DNA from: Clostridia bacterium
Lineage (GTDB): Bacteria > Bacillota > Clostridia > Christensenellales > Aristaeellaceae
Length of the DNA: 6,511 nucleotides
Direction: 5' to 3'
NCBI GenBank assembly: GCA_017537105.1
Contig: JAFWBZ010000302.1
Location: forward strand, 1-6,511
This document shows, in pieces, positions 5,355-6,511 of the stretch. Under the pieces are notes generated by a model. It saw nothing but the letters and a program-made list of their open reading frames with translations, ran no database searches and had not been told where the DNA came from. The position numbers and the translations under genes are program-made. Every line of letters begins with the position of its first letter. Position 1 is the stretch's first letter.

Positions 5355-6511
5355 ATGTCAAACTCGAATTCTCGCGTAAAGGGCCTGCGCATCGGCCGTT
5401 ACCGCATCACCCCGCTGGGGCTGGGCGTGCTGGGCGCGCTGCTGATCATCCTCCTGGCGATCCTGGCGCTGACGATATTCGATCCCTTCGGCGGTACGGA
5501 TACCGCCGTAACGCGGGTGCAGGCGACGCCGACGGTGGATCCCAATGAACCCACGCCCCCGCCGACGCCCACGCCGTCTCCCTCCCCCACGCCGGAGCCC
5601 GAGCCCCGCTCGGCGACGATCCGCTCCATCGGCGAGATCGCCATGCAGCTTCCGCTGTTGAAGTCCGCCGTGAGCGAAAACACCTTTGACTTCGGGGAGA
5701 TGTTCAGCTACGTCTCCGAGGCGATGGGCAACGCGGACTACACCGTGGGAGATGTCGAGGGCACGCTTGGCGGCACGCTGGATGCCTCCGGCAACGCTGC
5801 GGCGCTGATCACGCCGCCCTCGCTGATCGGCACGCTGAAGGATTGCGGCGTCGACATGCTGACGCTGGCCAATGACCACGCGCTGGACGGCGGCTTCAAG
5901 GAGCTACTGGCGGGCATCGAGAACTGCTCCACCGTGGGCATGGATTACGTGGGCGCCGCCGCCTCCGCCGAGGAGAAGAAGACGCCGGTCATCAAGGACA
6001 TCAACGGCATTAAGGTAGCCTTCCTGGCGTACACCGAGTCGCTCAACGGCAACGAAAAGAAGGCCGACGAGGCGGCAATTCGCTACGGCGTCAATCTGGT
6101 CACCAAGTCCAACGCCAACTCCGACGTGGCCGCGGCCCGTGCCGCCGGCGCGGATGTCATCATCTGCTACGTGAGCTGGGGCAAGATGCTGAGCCAGGGC
6201 ATCACCGAGAACCAGAAGACCATCGCCAAAGTGCTGGTGAAGGCCGGCGTGGACGTGATCATCGGCTACGGCCCGCACCTGGTGCAGCCCGCCTTCTGGC
6301 AGGAGACGACCGCGAAGGATGGCAGCGTCCACCGCACGCTGATCCTTGGCTCCGTCGGCAACTTCCTTTCCGACCAGCGCGACCGGTACACCGACTCCGG
6401 CATCATCTTCCAGTTCACGATCCAGGAGACCGGCCCCGCCACCGGCGAGTACACCATCACCAACCCGGTCTACATCCCCACCTACGTCTGGCGGCAGGAT
6501 CTGGGCGACAA
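5355..6511 (+). CDS. Membrane-anchored CapA-family protein (metallophosphatase-like fold), 3' truncated
   Basis: The frame is open to the right edge; 385 residues are visible. An N-terminal basic stretch leads into one membrane segment (about 21-42), then a Pro/Thr/Ser linker (about 58-85), so the main domain should lie outside the cell. The domain follows the order of CapA/YwtB proteins (the PGA_cap family), associated with poly-gamma-glutamate capsule and found as stand-alone envelope proteins in many Clostridia. Visible landmarks are SIGEIAM (91-97), ADYTVGDVEG (127-136), LTLANDHALDGG (169-180), YVSWGKM (272-278), AGVDVIIGYGPHLVQP (297-312) and LGSVGNFLSD (331-340). Several usual ligand residues differ: GD is GE, NxE is DVE, NNH is NDH, HWGxE is SWGKM and HPH is GPH. 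The fold assignment is good, but catalytic activity is doubtful. The start is chosen for GGAGG eight bases upstream and the promoter at 5259-5287. No capsule synthase genes are visible nearby. Confidence 0.88.
   Translation, partial: MSNSNSRVKGLRIGRYRITPLGLGVLGALLIILLAILALTIFDPFGGTDTAVTRVQATPTVDPNEPTPPPTPTPSPSPTPEPEPRSATIRSIGEIAMQLPLLKSAVSENTFDFGEMFSYVSEAMGNADYTVGDVEGTLGGTLDASGNAAALITPPSLIGTLKDCGVDMLTLANDHALDGGFKELLAGIENCSTVGMDYVGAAASAEEKKTPVIKDINGIKVAFLAYTESLNGNEKKADEAAIRYGVNLVTKSNANSDVAAARAAGADVIICYVSWGKMLSQGITENQKTIAKVLVKAGVDVIIGYGPHLVQPAFWQETTAKDGSVHRTLILGSVGNFLSDQRDRYTDSGIIFQFTIQETGPATGEYTITNPVYIPTYVWRQDLGD

Overview
The window holds three protein-coding genes, two of them cut by the window edges. 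The coding DNA is strongly GC-rich, with G or C at most third codon positions. The signals are of Firmicutes type: strong AGGTGG/GGAGG ribosome-binding sites, sigma-A-like promoters and U-tailed hairpin terminators. The protein types (a class A penicillin-binding protein, a CapA-like protein behind a Pro/Thr-rich linker, and a large repetitive membrane-anchored Cys/His protein) fit a high-GC gut-type Clostridia lineage. That placement is inference; there is no rRNA or other marker to confirm it.

Layout. (1) 1-1371 (+): the C-terminal part of a penicillin-binding transpeptidase, ending at a hairpin terminator. (2) 1372-1683: a convergent intergenic region with two terminators, the second a very long hairpin able to work on both strands. 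(3) 1684-5022 (-): a 1112-residue protein with a short basic N-terminal segment, a long Asp/Gly/Tyr low-complexity tract, two hydrophobic segments and then 13 Cys/His modules. (4) 5023-5354: an AT-rich divergent intergenic region with a well-formed promoter for each flanking gene and several dyad elements. (5) 5355-6511 (+): the first 385 residues of a membrane-anchored CapA-family protein, running off the right edge.

The most interesting object is the 1112-residue protein. Each module has the pattern G-x-Y-Y-H-x4-C-(S/G)-G-M ... A ... G-x(2-3)-C-P-x-C, giving four likely metal ligands (His, Cys, Cys, Cys). Twelve of the 13 modules are arranged as six pairs, most joined by exactly five residues and separated by longer Thr/Ser/Ala-rich linkers. 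One single module closes the protein. In two modules the second ligand is His instead of Cys, and the last two complete pairs are a recent 109-residue duplication. The CapA-like protein has lost several residues usually conserved in the CapA metal centre.

All three genes act, or probably act, at the cell envelope (peptidoglycan cross-linking, a predicted membrane-anchored metal-binding protein, a CapA-like ectodomain). They are not one operon: the middle gene is transcribed toward the first and away from the third.
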